Source of the DNA: Ideonella livida
GTDB lineage: Bacteria; Pseudomonadota; Gammaproteobacteria; Burkholderiales; Burkholderiaceae_C
Assembly: GCF_010499455.1 (NCBI RefSeq)
Contig: NZ_JAAGOH010000009.1
Coordinates: forward strand, 1-64,000
Reading direction: 5' to 3'
DNA: 64,000 nucleotides
Shown piece by piece: positions 54,824 to 64,000 of the stretch. Below the pieces are notes generated by a model. That model was not told the DNA's origin, did not search any database, and worked only from the letters and a program-made list of their open reading frames with translations. The stretch's first letter is position 1, and each line of letters begins with the position of its first letter. A program made the position numbers and the translations under genes.

Positions 54824-56680
54824 ATGGCACTGCTGCAGATCTCCGAACCCGGCCAGGCCCCTGATCCCCACCAACGGCGCATCGCCGTGGGCATCGACCT
54901 GGGCACCACCAATTCCCTGGTCGCCGCCATGCGGCATGGCGTGGCCGAGTGCCTGCCGGACGATCAAGGGCGGCTGATGTTGCCCTCGGTTGTCCGCTAT
55001 CTGGATGGGCAGGGCAGGCAGATCGGCTGGGAGGCGCAGGCGGCGCAGGCCGAGGATCCCGAGAACACGGTCGTGTCGGTCAAGCGCTTCATGGGGCGGG
55101 GTTTGGCTGACATCCAGGCTCCGGAGCGTCTGCCCTACCAGTTCGTGGACCAGCCTGGCATGGTGGGCCTGCAGACCCGCCAGGGTCTGAAGTCGCCGGT
55201 GGAAGTCTCTGCCGAGATTCTGGCCACCCTGCGCTTTCGGGCGGAGGACACGTTCAACGACGACCTCTACGGTGCGGTCATCACCGTGCCGGCCTATTTT
55301 GACGACGCCCAGCGGCAGGCCACCAAGGACGCTGCGCAGCTGGCGGGTTTGAACGTGCTGCGGCTCATCAACGAGCCTACGGCAGCAGCCCTGGCCTACG
55401 GCCTGGACAACGGCAGCGAAGGGCTTTACGCAGTTTATGACCTGGGGGGAGGCACGTTCGACATCTCCCTGCTGCGTCTGTCCCGTGGCGTGTTTGAGGT
55501 CGTGGCCACAGGCGGTGATGCCGCACTCGGGGGCGACGATTTCGACCATGCGCTGGCCAGCTGGGTTGCTCAGCAGGCGGGTGTGGAGGTTCGCAGCCCC
55601 CAGGCCAAGCGCGGGCTGCTGGTGGCCGCGCGTGCAGCCAAAGAGGCGCTGACCCAGGCATCGTCCACGGTGTTGAGCGTTCGGCTCGAAGGCGTCGAAG
55701 TGGCCGTGCCGATCAGCCGCGAGGCTTTCGATTCGCTCACCCGTCCGTTGCTGGACCGTACCTTGGCGGCCGTTCGCAAAGTGCTGCGGGATGCGAAGGT
55801 GGGGCGCGACGAGGTCCAGGGGGTGGTCATGGTCGGGGGCTCCACCCGCATGCCCGCCGTCCGCCAGGCGGTAGAGGTGTATTTTGGTCGTCCGCCCCTC
55901 ACCAACGTCAACCCGGACGAGGTGGTGGCCATTGGTGCCGCCATCCAGGCCAACGCCCTGGCTGGCAATGCCAAGGATGGCGAGCTGCTGTTGCTCGATG
56001 TGATTCCGCTGTCCTTGGGCCTGGAGATGATGGGTGGTTTGGTGGAGCGTGTCATTGAGCGCAACACCACTATTCCCGTGGCCAAGGCCCAGGACTTCAC
56101 CACGTTCAAGGAAGGGCAGACCGCCCTGGCTGTGCATGTGGTGCAGGGTGAGCGCGATTTGGTGGGCGAGTGCCGCAGCCTGGCCCGTTTCACCTTGCGT
56201 GGCATTCCGCCGATGGCGGCTGGCGCGGCGCGCATTCGCGTGACCTTTCAGGTGGATGCGGATGGTTTGCTGAGCGTCTCGGCCCGCGAGCAGATTTCCG
56301 GAGTTGAGGCCTCGGTGCAGGTCAAGCCCAGCTATGGGCTGGCCGACGATGACATTGCCCGCATGCTGCGCGACGGCTTCGCCAGTGCCGAGGCAGACAT
56401 GCAGGCACGCAAAGTGCGCGAGGCCCGCGTGGAGGCCGAGCGGATGACCCTGGCGACTCGCGCGGCGCTGGCGGCGGATGGTGACCTGCTGGATGAAGAG
56501 GAGGTCCTGGCCATCGAGCGTTTGTTGCAGACCTTGCACCAGTGTGCCCAGGCAGAAGACCCCGCGGCCATCGAGTCGGCGGTGGAGAGTCTGGCCCAGG
56601 GCACCGAGGGCTTTGCCGCCGCCCGCATGAACCGCAGCATCCAGGCCGCCTTGACCGGGCGCCGTGTGGATGCGCTTTGA
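54824..56680 (+). CDS. hscA: Fe-S assembly chaperone HscA
   Basis: A 618-residue specialised Hsp70. '[16 protein letters not shown]' is the phosphate-1 motif, '[17 protein letters not shown]' phosphate-2, and '[17 protein letters not shown]' the adenosine motif. The substrate-binding half binds the LPPVK peptide of IscU. The start gives a short extension before the Hsp70 core. It is 67 bases after hscB. Confidence 0.95.
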   Translation: MALLQISEPGQAPDPHQRRIAVGIDLGTTNSLVAAMRHGVAECLPDDQGRLMLPSVVRYLDGQGRQIGWEAQAAQAEDPENTVVSVKRFMGRGLADIQAPERLPYQFVDQPGMVGLQTRQGLKSPVEVSAEILATLRFRAEDTFNDDLYGAVITVPAYFDDAQRQATKDAAQLAGLNVLRLINEPTAAALAYGLDNGSEGLYAVYDLGGGTFDISLLRLSRGVFEVVATGGDAALGGDDFDHALASWVAQQAGVEVRSPQAKRGLLVAARAAKEALTQASSTVLSVRLEGVEVAVPISREAFDSLTRPLLDRTLAAVRKVLRDAKVGRDEVQGVVMVGGSTRMPAVRQAVEVYFGRPPLTNVNPDEVVAIGAAIQANALAGNAKDGELLLLDVIPLSLGLEMMGGLVERVIERNTTIPVAKAQDFTTFKEGQTALAVHVVQGERDLVGECRSLARFTLRGIPPMAAGAARIRVTFQVDADGLLSVSAREQISGVEASVQVKPSYGLADDDIARMLRDGFASAEADMQARKVREARVEAERMTLATRAALAADGDLLDEEEVLAIERLLQTLHQCAQAEDPAAIESAVESLAQGTEGFAAARMNRSIQAALTGRRVDAL

Positions 56681-56772
56681 ATCCTACCGGGGAAGGTGCC
56701 ACGCCGGTGGTGTCAGCCCGGTTGGTCGGCCCATGGGGCTGGCCCTTGTTCTTCTGTCTTTGCGAGCCTGAC

Positions 56773-57111
56773 ATGCCCGTCATCAAGATCCTTCCCCACG
56801 CCGAGTTGTGCCCCCAGGGCGACGAGATCGAGGCGCCCGCCGGTACCTCGCTGTGCGAGGCGCTGGTCGAGAATGGCATTGCCATCGAGCATGCGTGCGA
56901 GATGAGCTGTGCTTGCACCACCTGTCACGTGGTGGTCAAGTCGGGTTACGGCTCATTGGGTGACCCCGATGAGATCGAGGAGGACCTGCTCGACAAGGCC
57001 TGGGGTCTGCAGCCCACTTCCCGCCTGTCCTGTCAGGCTGTGCTGTCCGACGAGGATGTGACCATCGAGATCCCGCGCTACACCATCAACCACGCCCGCG
57101 AACGCCACTGA
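56773..57111 (+). CDS. fdx: ISC-type [2Fe-2S] ferredoxin
   Basis: A 112-residue adrenodoxin-like ferredoxin. Cluster cysteines are at 42, 48, 51 and 87. It supplies electrons for cluster assembly. The start at 56773 gives the standard MPVI/KI opening; an upstream extension was rejected. It is the last gene of the isc operon, and no iscX follows. Confidence 0.93.
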   Translation: MPVIKILPHAELCPQGDEIEAPAGTSLCEALVENGIAIEHACEMSCACTTCHVVVKSGYGSLGDPDEIEEDLLDKAWGLQPTSRLSCQAVLSDEDVTIEIPRYTINHARERH

Positions 57112-57140
57112 GCGGCAAAGCGTGCCCCTGGCGCCAGCCC

Positions 57141-57407
57141 TCACACCCGGCGGAGCCACTGGTTCAGGCTCAGATCCCGCCAAGACCAGCGGGCCGGCGC
57201 GTCAGGCAGGTGCCGCACATCGAGCAGACCATCCTGCTCCAGCTGCAGCAGCAAGGCACGGATGTCGGAGGCCGACACGCCCGTGCTTTGATGGAGCTGG
57301 GTGGCTGTGACATGGCGCTGTGACAGCTCGGTGAGCAGGCGCGTGTAGCTGACGCGGCGAAAGCTGGACGGCAATTCCGGCCAGGCGGTGAGCTTGTACG
57401 ACTTCAT
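57141..57407 (-). CDS. Small winged-helix-like protein of unknown function
   Basis: From ATG 57407 an 88-residue protein (91 from ATG 57416). 'YTRLLTELSQRHVTATQLHQSTGVSASDIRALLLQLEQDGLL' has the pattern of a winged helix-turn-helix with a recognition helix. The end is Trp- and Arg-rich. It is convergent with fdx, 29 bases apart. It may regulate a neighbour; no target or family name is known to me. Confidence 0.6.
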   Translation of the reverse strand: MKSYKLTAWPELPSSFRRVSYTRLLTELSQRHVTATQLHQSTGVSASDIRALLLQLEQDGLLDVRHLPDAPARWSWRDLSLNQWLRRV

Positions 57408-57583
57408 GGATCCCAACGTGGTTCAGTGTCGCTCCGAGACGGGCGGCCACAATCCGGGCCTTGCACTGTGAGAGCGGATGGTGCCAGCGTAAGGTGACAA
57501 GGTGTCTGCGGGTTTGTCGTGATGCCGGCGATGCTGGCAACTCTTTCCTGCAGTGGTAACCACTTGTTTACGGGTTAACCCTC

Positions 57584-58672
57584 ATGTCCTTGATTGACTC
57601 CCGGCCGCTGACCAACGCCACCCTGGAGAAGGCGACCACGGTGCTCGCCTTCGAATCCTCTTGCGACGAGACCGGGGTGGCGTTGGTGCGGGTGGAGCCC
57701 GGACGTGCGCCGCGATTGCTGGCCCATGCGCTGCACAGTCAGATCGCGATGCACCGGGAGTACGGCGGCGTGGTGCCTGAGCTGGCCTCCCGCGACCATG
57801 TCCGGCGCGTGGTGCCGCTGGCACGGCAGGCCTGCGCCGAGGCTGGAGTGAGCTGGGCCGGGGTCGACGTGGTTGCCTTCACGCAGGGGCCGGGCCTGGC
57901 GGGTGCGCTGCTTGTCGGGGCGGCCACGGCCTGTGCCCTGGCGGCTGCCATCGATCGTCCCGTGCTGGGTATCCATCACCTGGAGGGGCACCTGCTGTCA
58001 CCCTTCCTGTCGGCGGATCCGCCGGAGTTTCCCTTTGTCGCCCTGTTGGTGTCCGGCGGGCATACCCAGCTCATGCGGGTGGACGATGTGGGGTGTTATG
58101 AACTTCTGGGCGAAACCATTGACGATGCGGCAGGCGAGGCCTTTGACAAGTCGGCCAAGCTGCTGGGCTTGGACTACCCGGGTGGCCCGGCCCTGTCCCG
58201 GTTGGCGCAGGCAGGGGATCCTGCTGCCTTTGACCTGCCACGTCCACTCTTGCACCAGCCCAATCTGGACTTCTCCTTTGCCGGGCTGAAAACCGCGGTC
58301 GCCACCGCGTTGCGCCGTCTTGGGCCACAGCCGTCCGCGGGGCAGTGTGCCGATCTGGCCGCCAGCACGCAGGCCGCCATCGTGGAGGTTCTGGTGCGCA
58401 AGTCGGCCAAGGCGTTGCAGCACACCGGACTGCGGCGCCTGGTGGTGGCCGGAGGCGTGGGGGCCAACCGTCATCTGCGGGAGCAACTCGACGCCCTGGC
58501 GCAGCGGCGTGGCTGGCGGGTCCACTATCCCGAGCTCCATTTGTGCACCGACAACGGCGCCATGATCGCGCTGGCCGCCGGCATGCGCCTGGCCGCGGGG
58601 CTGTGCCAGCCCCTGCGCCACTACGCCTTCGATGTGAAGCCGCGCTGGGCCTTGGCGGAAGTGGCGGCCTGA
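57584..58672 (+). CDS. tsaD: tRNA threonylcarbamoyladenosine synthase subunit TsaD
   Basis: A 362-residue ASKHA-fold enzyme that makes t6A37 on tRNAs reading ANN codons. '[15 protein letters not shown]' is the opening motif. The metal histidines are in 'HHLEGH' (131-136). 'VSGGHTQLM' and '[17 protein letters not shown]' complete the site, and '[13 protein letters not shown]' is near the end. The first 18 residues are extra relative to most homologues. Confidence 0.94.
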   Translation: MSLIDSRPLTNATLEKATTVLAFESSCDETGVALVRVEPGRAPRLLAHALHSQIAMHREYGGVVPELASRDHVRRVVPLARQACAEAGVSWAGVDVVAFTQGPGLAGALLVGAATACALAAAIDRPVLGIHHLEGHLLSPFLSADPPEFPFVALLVSGGHTQLMRVDDVGCYELLGETIDDAAGEAFDKSAKLLGLDYPGGPALSRLAQAGDPAAFDLPRPLLHQPNLDFSFAGLKTAVATALRRLGPQPSAGQCADLAASTQAAIVEVLVRKSAKALQHTGLRRLVVAGGVGANRHLREQLDALAQRRGWRVHYPELHLCTDNGAMIALAAGMRLAAGLCQPLRHYAFDVKPRWALAEVAA

Positions 58673-58790
58673 CGCAGCGTCGGCCGCGTCCCCGACGTCC
58701 GGGCGCTCTATGCGCCACCGTGCTCCCTCCGGTCCGCACCGGACCTTTGGAGGGCTCCCCCGGCCTTGTGCCATCACTCTCACTGGTTCC

Positions 58791-60113
58791 ATGACCGCAG
58801 ACAAGAACACTTTCCGTACCCCGCGCCGTCACTGGATGGCGATGTCCGCCGCGCTGTTGGCCTCCGTGGTCGCTCTGACCGGTCGGCCGGTTGCCGCGCA
58901 GACGACTGCGGCTGAACCCATCCGGTTGGCCATGATCGAGACGCTGTCCGGGCCCCTGGCCAATGCCGGTGAGGCGGTGTGGCGCAACCTGCATTGGGCC
59001 GTGGAGCGGGTGAATGCGCGCGGCGGTGTTCGTCTGCCCGGGGGCGCAAGGCCCTTGGCGCTGGTGCGCATGGACAGCAAGGGCAACCCTGAGGAGGCGC
59101 TCAACCTGCTGCGCGCTGCGACCGACCAGCAGATCGGTTTCGTGTTGCAAGGCAACAGTTCCGCCGTCGCTGCCGCCCTGATCGACGCGCTGAACCGTCA
59201 CAACGAGCGCGAGCCGTCGCGCCGTGCGCTGTTCCTGAACTACTCTGCGGTGGAGCCTGCGCTTACCAATGAGCGCTGCAGCTTCTGGCACTTCCGTTTC
59301 GATGCCCACGCCGACATGCGGCTGAACGCCCTGACCGAAGTGCTCAAGGAGGACCGTGAGGTCCGCAAGGTCTATCTCATCGGACAGGATTACAGCTTCG
59401 GGCAGCAGGTGGTGCGTCGCTCGCGCGAGATGCTGGCCGCCAAGCGCGCCGACATCGAGATCGTCGGGGAAGAGTTGCACCCGATGGCACGGGTCAAGGA
59501 CTTCCTGCCCTATGCCACCAAGATCCGGGCCAGCGGCGCCCAGGCCGTGATCACAGGCAACTGGGGCAATGACCTGACGCTGCTGGTCAAGGCAGTGCGC
59601 GACCTCGGGCTGAACGTCAAGTTCTACACCTTCTACGGCAATGCCCTGGGCGTGCCGGCGACCCTGGGTGAGGCCGGTGTGGGGGCGGTGCTGGCTGTGT
59701 CCGAGTGGCACCCCAATGTGGGCGATCCGGGTTCAGAGGCCATGGTGCGTGCCTTCCGGCAGCGTTTCCCCGACCCCAGGGACGACTATCTGCATGCACG
59801 CATGCAGGTCATGGTCGAGATGCTGGCTCAGGCCATCGAAAAGGCGAAGTCCACCGACGCGGTCGCTGTCGCACGGGCGATGGAGGGGCTGAACTACGAC
59901 GGTCGCACCCTGGGGGGCGCTCATGCGGGCAGCATGCGCGCGGCTGACCACCAGTTCCAGCAGCCCCTACTGGTCAGTGTCATGGATCGGGTCGGCACCC
60001 CGGGCGTGCGTTTTGATGTAGAGGGCTCCGGCTACGGTTTTCGCACGGTCCGTCGCGCAGAGGCCGCTGCTGCGGCCATGCAGGGCGCCTGCAAGATGGT
60101 CCGCCCGGACTGA
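58791..60113 (+). CDS. ABC transporter periplasmic binding protein, orphan
   Basis: A 440-residue LivK-type binding protein. The signal peptide (residues about 12-38) ends 'GRPVAAQ'. The mature part contains 'IRLAMIETLSGPLANAG', 'VYLIGQDYSFGQQVVRRSREML' and 'GVGAVLAVSEWHPNVGDPG'. No permease or ATPase lies nearby. It sits between tsaD and rpsO, so it is an isolated gene. The ligand is unknown. ATG 58791 gives a proper signal peptide; the longer frame was rejected. Confidence 0.83.
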   Translation: MTADKNTFRTPRRHWMAMSAALLASVVALTGRPVAAQTTAAEPIRLAMIETLSGPLANAGEAVWRNLHWAVERVNARGGVRLPGGARPLALVRMDSKGNPEEALNLLRAATDQQIGFVLQGNSSAVAAALIDALNRHNEREPSRRALFLNYSAVEPALTNERCSFWHFRFDAHADMRLNALTEVLKEDREVRKVYLIGQDYSFGQQVVRRSREMLAAKRADIEIVGEELHPMARVKDFLPYATKIRASGAQAVITGNWGNDLTLLVKAVRDLGLNVKFYTFYGNALGVPATLGEAGVGAVLAVSEWHPNVGDPGSEAMVRAFRQRFPDPRDDYLHARMQVMVEMLAQAIEKAKSTDAVAVARAMEGLNYDGRTLGGAHAGSMRAADHQFQQPLLVSVMDRVGTPGVRFDVEGSGYGFRTVRRAEAAAAAMQGACKMVRPD

Positions 60114-60122
60114 CCACGCCGC

Positions 60123-60284
60123 TATGGCATAATCTTAAGGTTTTGCAGTTGGCTGGCCTTCGGTCTGGCGGTGCAAAACTCAAGCACGGCGCGGGTCGGT
60201 TTCACCCGCGACCGCAAGTCCCATCGGAAACCGCAGCCCCGTGGCAATCGGGGCGGCAGGTTTCCACCAATAAAGGAAATCGCC
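60123..60284 (+). promoter_or_regulatory. rpsO promoter and structured leader
   Basis: TATGGCATAAT (60123-60133) looks like an extended -10 element. The leader that follows has complementary pieces, for example CCCCG with CGGGG and GGTTTC with GAAACC, so it is likely folded. S15 is known in several bacteria to bind its own leader; whether it does here is inference. AAAGGAAATCGCC before the ATG is a good ribosome site. Confidence 0.45.
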
Positions 60285-60554
60285 ATGTCCGTGGCTGACA
60301 TCAACAAGTCTGACATCGTCAAGGCCCATGCACGTGGTGCCGCCGACACCGGTTCTCCGGAAGTCCAGGTCGCACTGCTGACCGCTCGCATCAACGAGCT
60401 GACCCCCCATTTCAAGACCCACGCCAAGGACCACCACGGCCGCCGCGGTCTGCTGAAGATGGTGAATCAGCGCAAGCGCCTGCTGGCCTACCTGAAGGAC
60501 CGTGACGCCGACCGCTACACCGCCCTGATCCAGAAGTTGGGTCTGCGCAAGTAA
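60285..60554 (+). CDS. rpsO: 30S ribosomal protein S15
   Basis: An 89-residue S15 of standard length: '[37 protein letters not shown]' and the '[12 protein letters not shown]' stretch are diagnostic. It binds 16S rRNA early in 30S assembly. The start at 60285 follows a strong ribosome site. It is upstream of pnp as in most proteobacteria, with a terminator-like hairpin between them. Confidence 0.97.
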   Translation: MSVADINKSDIVKAHARGAADTGSPEVQVALLTARINELTPHFKTHAKDHHGRRGLLKMVNQRKRLLAYLKDRDADRYTALIQKLGLRK

Positions 60555-60570
60555 GCCAGGTGACATGAGC

Positions 60571-60606
60571 AAGAGCCTGTCTGGATGCAAGCCAGTACAG
60601 GCTCTT
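60571..60606 (+). terminator. rpsO terminator-like hairpin
   Basis: AAGAGCCTGT (60571-60580) pairs with ACAGGCTCTT (60597-60606), and inner CTGG with CCAG extends the stem. Few T bases follow, so some transcription probably continues into pnp. This is the usual rpsO-pnp arrangement. Confidence 0.65.
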
Positions 60607-60646
60607 TGCGTTTCTGGAGCCCGCTGATCCACAGGCATTGCTGTGT

Positions 60647-60684
60647 CATTCCAACGCTTGGTCCCGCGGCCCAGCGCTGGAATG
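60647..60684 (+). promoter_or_regulatory. pnp leader hairpin
   Basis: CATTCCA (60647-60653) pairs with TGGAATG (60678-60684), and CGCT/AGCG plus GG/CC extend the stem past one mismatch and a bulge. In E. coli a leader hairpin before pnp is cut by RNase III and lets PNPase control its own message. This hairpin is in a matching position. Cleavage here is not shown. Confidence 0.5.
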
Positions 60685-60769
60685 GCATCCCGCCTGAGAC
60701 GGATGGACTCCCGGTGACGCTGGCGCCGCCGCTTCACGCGCCAGTACTGTTGTCATAGGAGATTGATTC

Positions 60770-63046
60770 ATGGGTCTGTTCAACAAGATCACCAAGACGT
60801 TCCAGTGGGGCGCCCACCAGGTCACCATGGAGACCGGCGAGATCGCCCGTCAGGCCAGCGGTGCCGTGGTGGTCGACATCGAGGGCACCGTGGTGCTGGC
60901 CACCGTGGTGGCCGCTAAGTCCGCCAAGCCGGGGCAGGATTTCTTTCCGCTGACCGTCGACTACCTCGAGAAGACCTACGCCGCTGGCAAGATCCCCGGC
61001 AGCTTCTTCAAGCGCGAGGGTCGCCCCAGCGAACTCGAAACCCTGACCAGCCGCCTGATCGACCGTCCGATTCGTCCGCTGTTCCCGGAAGGTTTCTTCA
61101 ACGAGGTCCAGGTCATCATCCACGTGCTGAGCCTGAACCCCGAGGTGCAGGCCGACATCGCCGCGATGATCGCATCCAGCGCCGCACTGTCGGTGTCGGG
61201 CATTCCGTTCAATGGCCCGATCGGTGCGGCCCGCGTCGGCTACATCAATGGCCAGTACGTGCTCAACCCTGGCAAGACCCAGCTGACCGAGTCCAAGCTG
61301 GATCTGGTGGTGGCGGGCACTGAAGCTGCCGTGCTGATGGTCGAATCCGAAGCTGACCAGCTGCCTGAGGATGTGATGCTGGGCGCAGTGGTGTTCGGAC
61401 ACGACCAGGGCAAGATTGCCATCGAGGCTATCCACGAACTGGTGCGCGATGCCGGCAAGCCCGCCTGGGATTGGCAGGCTCCGGCCAAGGATGAAGGTTT
61501 CATCGCACAAGTGACCGAACTGGCCGAAGGTCCGCTGCGTGCGGCCTACCAGATCCGCTCCAAGCAGGCCCGGACCCAGGCTTGCCGCGAGGCCTACGCG
61601 GCCGTCAAGTCCGGTCTGGCCGAGAAGGGCCTGGCGTTTGACGAGGTCAAGGTCGAGTCCCTGCTGTTCGACATCGAGGCGCGCATCGTCCGTGGTCAGA
61701 TCCTCGCCGGTGAGCCCCGCATCGACGGCCGCGACACCCGCACCGTGCGTCCGATCGAGATCCGCAACAGCGTGCTGCCCCGTGTGCACGGTTCTGCGCT
61801 CTTCACCCGTGGTGAGACGCAGGCCCTGGTCGTCGCGACCCTGGGCACCGAGCGCGATGCCCAGACCATCGATGCCCTGGCTGGCGAGTACAGCGAGCGC
61901 TTCATGCTGCACTACAACATGCCGCCCTTCGCCACCGGCGAAACCGGTCGCGTGGGCAGTCCCAAGCGCCGCGAGATCGGTCACGGTCGCCTGGCCAAGC
62001 GCGCGCTGGTGCCGGTGCTCCCGAGCAAGGATGATTTTCCGTACACGCTGCGGGTGGTCTCCGAGATCACCGAGTCCAACGGTTCTTCGTCCATGGCCTC
62101 CGTGTGCGGTGGCTGCCTGTCGATGCTGGACGCCGGCGTGCCGCTCAAGGCCCACGTCGCGGGCATTGCCATGGGCCTGATCAAGGAAGGCAACCGGTTT
62201 GCCGTCCTGACCGACATCCTGGGTGACGAGGATCACCTGGGTGACATGGACTTCAAGGTCGCGGGCACCACGACTGGTGTGACCGCCCTGCAGATGGACA
62301 TCAAGATCCAGGGCATCACCAAGGAAATCATGCAAGTGGCGCTGGCGCAAGCCAAGGAAGCCCGCCTGCATATCCTGGGCGTGATGGTCGAAGCCCTGGG
62401 CGGCGCCAAGACCGAGGTGTCTCAGTTTGCGCCGCGCCTCTACACCATGAAGATCAACCCGGAGAAAATCCGTGACGTGATCGGCAAGGGTGGAGCCACC
62501 ATCCGTGCGCTGACCGAGGAGACCGGTACCCAGATCAACATCGAGGAGGATGGCACTATCACCATCGCCTCCACCGATGCAGGTCAGGCCGAAGCGGCCC
62601 GCAAGCGCATTGAGGAGATCACGGCTGAAGCCGAGATCGGCAAGGTCTACGAAGGTGCCGTCACCAAGATCCTGGACTTCGGTGCGCTGGTTAACATTCT
62701 GCCGGGCAAGGACGGTCTGCTGCACATCAGCCAGATCGCCCATCAACGCGTCGAGAAGGTGACTGACTTCCTGCAGGAAGGTCAGGTCGTCAAGGTCAAG
62801 GTGCTGGAGACCGACGAGAAGGGTCGCATCAAGCTGTCGATGAAGGCGCTGATCGAGCGTCCGGAGGGCATGGAGGAGGAGTTCCGCCCGGAGCGCAGCC
62901 GCCGCGATGACCGGGGTGACCGTGGTGAGCGGGGCGATCGCCGTGAGCGTGGCCCCCGCCGCGAGCGCGCCGAGCAGCGTACTGAAGCCTTTGGCCCGTC
63001 GGGTGAAGAAGGCGTCGGCGAACAGCAGCAACAGCAGCAGCAGTGA
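60770..63046 (+). CDS. pnp: Polynucleotide phosphorylase
   Basis: A 758-residue 3'-5' exoribonuclease. Two RNase PH-like domains are joined by an alpha-helical domain ('[28 protein letters not shown]' and '[18 protein letters not shown]'). A KH domain ('[20 protein letters not shown]') and an S1 domain ('[20 protein letters not shown]') follow. The last about 55 residues are a disordered Arg/Asp/Gly-rich tail ending in seven glutamines. Members of the family usually end soon after S1 or in an acidic or basic tail, so the Gln run is unusual. Confidence 0.96.
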   Translation: MGLFNKITKTFQWGAHQVTMETGEIARQASGAVVVDIEGTVVLATVVAAKSAKPGQDFFPLTVDYLEKTYAAGKIPGSFFKREGRPSELETLTSRLIDRPIRPLFPEGFFNEVQVIIHVLSLNPEVQADIAAMIASSAALSVSGIPFNGPIGAARVGYINGQYVLNPGKTQLTESKLDLVVAGTEAAVLMVESEADQLPEDVMLGAVVFGHDQGKIAIEAIHELVRDAGKPAWDWQAPAKDEGFIAQVTELAEGPLRAAYQIRSKQARTQACREAYAAVKSGLAEKGLAFDEVKVESLLFDIEARIVRGQILAGEPRIDGRDTRTVRPIEIRNSVLPRVHGSALFTRGETQALVVATLGTERDAQTIDALAGEYSERFMLHYNMPPFATGETGRVGSPKRREIGHGRLAKRALVPVLPSKDDFPYTLRVVSEITESNGSSSMASVCGGCLSMLDAGVPLKAHVAGIAMGLIKEGNRFAVLTDILGDEDHLGDMDFKVAGTTTGVTALQMDIKIQGITKEIMQVALAQAKEARLHILGVMVEALGGAKTEVSQFAPRLYTMKINPEKIRDVIGKGGATIRALTEETGTQINIEEDGTITIASTDAGQAEAARKRIEEITAEAEIGKVYEGAVTKILDFGALVNILPGKDGLLHISQIAHQRVEKVTDFLQEGQVVKVKVLETDEKGRIKLSMKALIERPEGMEEEFRPERSRRDDRGDRGERGDRRERGPRRERAEQRTEAFGPSGEEGVGEQQQQQQQ

Positions 63047-63064
63047 GCTGACAGAGGGGCAGGT

Positions 63065-64000
63065 ATGCGAGCGATCGAGATCAGTCGCCACGGTGGCCCG
63101 GAGGTGCTGGTGCCGGCCGAGCGCCCGCGTCCGGTTCCCGGGCCTGGTGAGGTGCTGATCCAGGTCGCCGCTTCCGGGATCAACCGTCCCGATGTGCTCC
63201 AGCGCAAGGGGGCTTACGCGCCTCCGCCGGGGGCGTCGGACCTGCCGGGTCTGGAGGTCGCCGGTATCCTGTTGGACGGCGACGATTCCGCCCTGCAGTT
63301 GGCGGGTCTCGAGCGGGGGCAGGCTGTCTGTGCGCTGGTGGCTGGCGGGGGCTACGCGGAGTTCTGCGTGGCACCCGCGGTCCAATGCCTTCCTGTGCCA
63401 CGGGGTTGGTCCCTGCTGGAGGCCGCCACCCTGCCGGAGACTTTTTTCACCGTCTGGTCCAATGTGTTCGAGCGTGCAGCCCTGCAGGCAGGGGAGACCC
63501 TGCTGATCCAGGGGGGCTCCAGCGGCATCGGGGTGACGGCCATCCAGCTGGCCAAGGCCTTCGGGGCGCGCGTGCTGGTGACAGCGGGCAGTCCCGAGAA
63601 GTGCCAGGCCTGCGTGGCCCTGGGCGCTGATGCCGCCATCGACTATCGGACCCAGGACTTTGCGGAAGAGGTCCGCCGACTGACCGATGGTCGAGGCGCC
63701 GATGTGATCCTGGACATGGTGGCCGGGGACTATGTGTCCCGGGAGATCGCTTGCTTGGCTGACGATGGGCGGCTGGTGATCATTGCGGTCCAGGGGGGCG
63801 TGAAGGCGCAGTTCAACGCTGGCGAGGTGCTGCGCAGGCGACTGACCGTCACAGGCTCCACGCTGCGTCCGCGGTCCGAGGCCTTCAAGGGCGGCATTGC
63901 GCGGGCCCTGCGTCAGCGGGTCTGGCCCCTGATCGAATCGGGGCGAATTCGGCCGGTGATCGACCGGGTGTTTCCGGCAGCGCAGGCCGCTTCGGCGCAT
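63065..64000 (+). CDS. NAD(P)H:quinone oxidoreductase, zinc-less MDR family (incomplete)
   Basis: The frame is open from ATG 63065 to the window end (312 codons), so the C-terminus is missing. 'MRAIEISRHGGPEVLVPAERP' is the typical QOR/PIG3 opening. 'AASGINRPDVLQRKGAY' is the substrate-side motif, and 'LLIQGGSSGIGVTAIQLAKAFGARVLVT' is the NAD(P) Rossmann segment. 'LPETFFTVWSNVFERAAL' fits the PIG3-like branch. It begins 18 bases after pnp and may be cotranscribed. The electron acceptor is unknown. Confidence 0.9.
   Translation, partial: MRAIEISRHGGPEVLVPAERPRPVPGPGEVLIQVAASGINRPDVLQRKGAYAPPPGASDLPGLEVAGILLDGDDSALQLAGLERGQAVCALVAGGGYAEFCVAPAVQCLPVPRGWSLLEAATLPETFFTVWSNVFERAALQAGETLLIQGGSSGIGVTAIQLAKAFGARVLVTAGSPEKCQACVALGADAAIDYRTQDFAEEVRRLTDGRGADVILDMVAGDYVSREIACLADDGRLVIIAVQGGVKAQFNAGEVLRRRLTVTGSTLRPRSEAFKGGIARALRQRVWPLIESGRIRPVIDRVFPAAQAASAH

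Noticed and set aside
54578-56539. Open frame antisense to hscB and hscA
   Set aside because: Composition is that of reverse-strand Hsp70 codons, with no family match.
60734-64000. Long open frame antisense to pnp and the quinone oxidoreductase
   Set aside because: Shadow of strongly conserved genes, with no ribosome site or motif.

Overview
The window is about 64 kb of very GC-rich DNA from a beta-proteobacterium, most likely order Burkholderiales (Sphaerotilaceae/Comamonadaceae-like). Four things point there: a box-type aerobic benzoyl-CoA pathway with a BzdR/BoxR-type regulator, a class I intracellular PHA depolymerase, the order iscR-iscS-iscU-iscA-hscB-hscA-fdx, and zapA followed by 6S RNA. 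No rRNA, tRNA, CRISPR array or prophage was recognised. A mobile element is visible only at the left edge, where the N-terminus of an IS30-type transposase abuts a secreted-protein gene that has lost its C-terminal anchor.

Region 1 (1-2.5 kb) is accessory: the IS30 end, the truncated secreted protein and a hipBA toxin-antitoxin pair with two dyad operators over the hipB start. Region 2 (2.5-23.5 kb) is a nearly complete benzoate island. Leftward genes are boxR, then boxC-boxB-boxA-enoyl-CoA hydratase-paaH-hydratase/isomerase-MaoC. Rightward genes are a DUF4863 protein, boxD, benzoate-CoA ligase, an alpha/beta hydrolase, a five-part branched-chain-type ABC transporter (binding protein, two permeases, two ATPases) and pcaF. 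Together they import benzoate, activate it to benzoyl-CoA, epoxidise it (BoxAB), open the ring (BoxC), oxidise the semialdehyde (BoxD) and carry the C6 acyl-CoA by beta-oxidation to succinyl-CoA and acetyl-CoA. TGCA-N6-TGCA-type sites, the known BzdR/BoxR operator pattern, lie in the boxC promoter spacer and in the boxR/DUF4863 divergent region.

Region 3 (23.5-38 kb) mixes functions: an orphan ABC binding protein, a small lipoprotein, a lipid A phosphoethanolamine transferase, a paired PimC/PimD-type acyl-CoA dehydrogenase, an HDOD protein, an MFS carrier, a helical unknown, YajQ, MurB, an exonuclease-fold protein, an acyl-CoA ligase and a TauE/SafE permease. Region 4 (38-48.5 kb) holds an EVE-domain protein, 6S RNA, zapA with a ZapB-like coiled coil, MltB, a second MFS carrier, a 2-hydroxyacid dehydrogenase, two related small unknowns, nth-rsxB, a PHA depolymerase and an aromatic/aspartate aminotransferase.

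Region 5 (48.6-64 kb) is core: uvrB, a low-molecular-weight phosphatase, the ISC iron-sulfur operon with tandem IscR-type sites, a small winged-helix-like protein, tsaD, another orphan binding protein, rpsO-pnp with leader hairpins, and the start of a quinone oxidoreductase cut by the window edge. Nearly all long reading frames antisense to these genes are GC-driven shadows and were left out.
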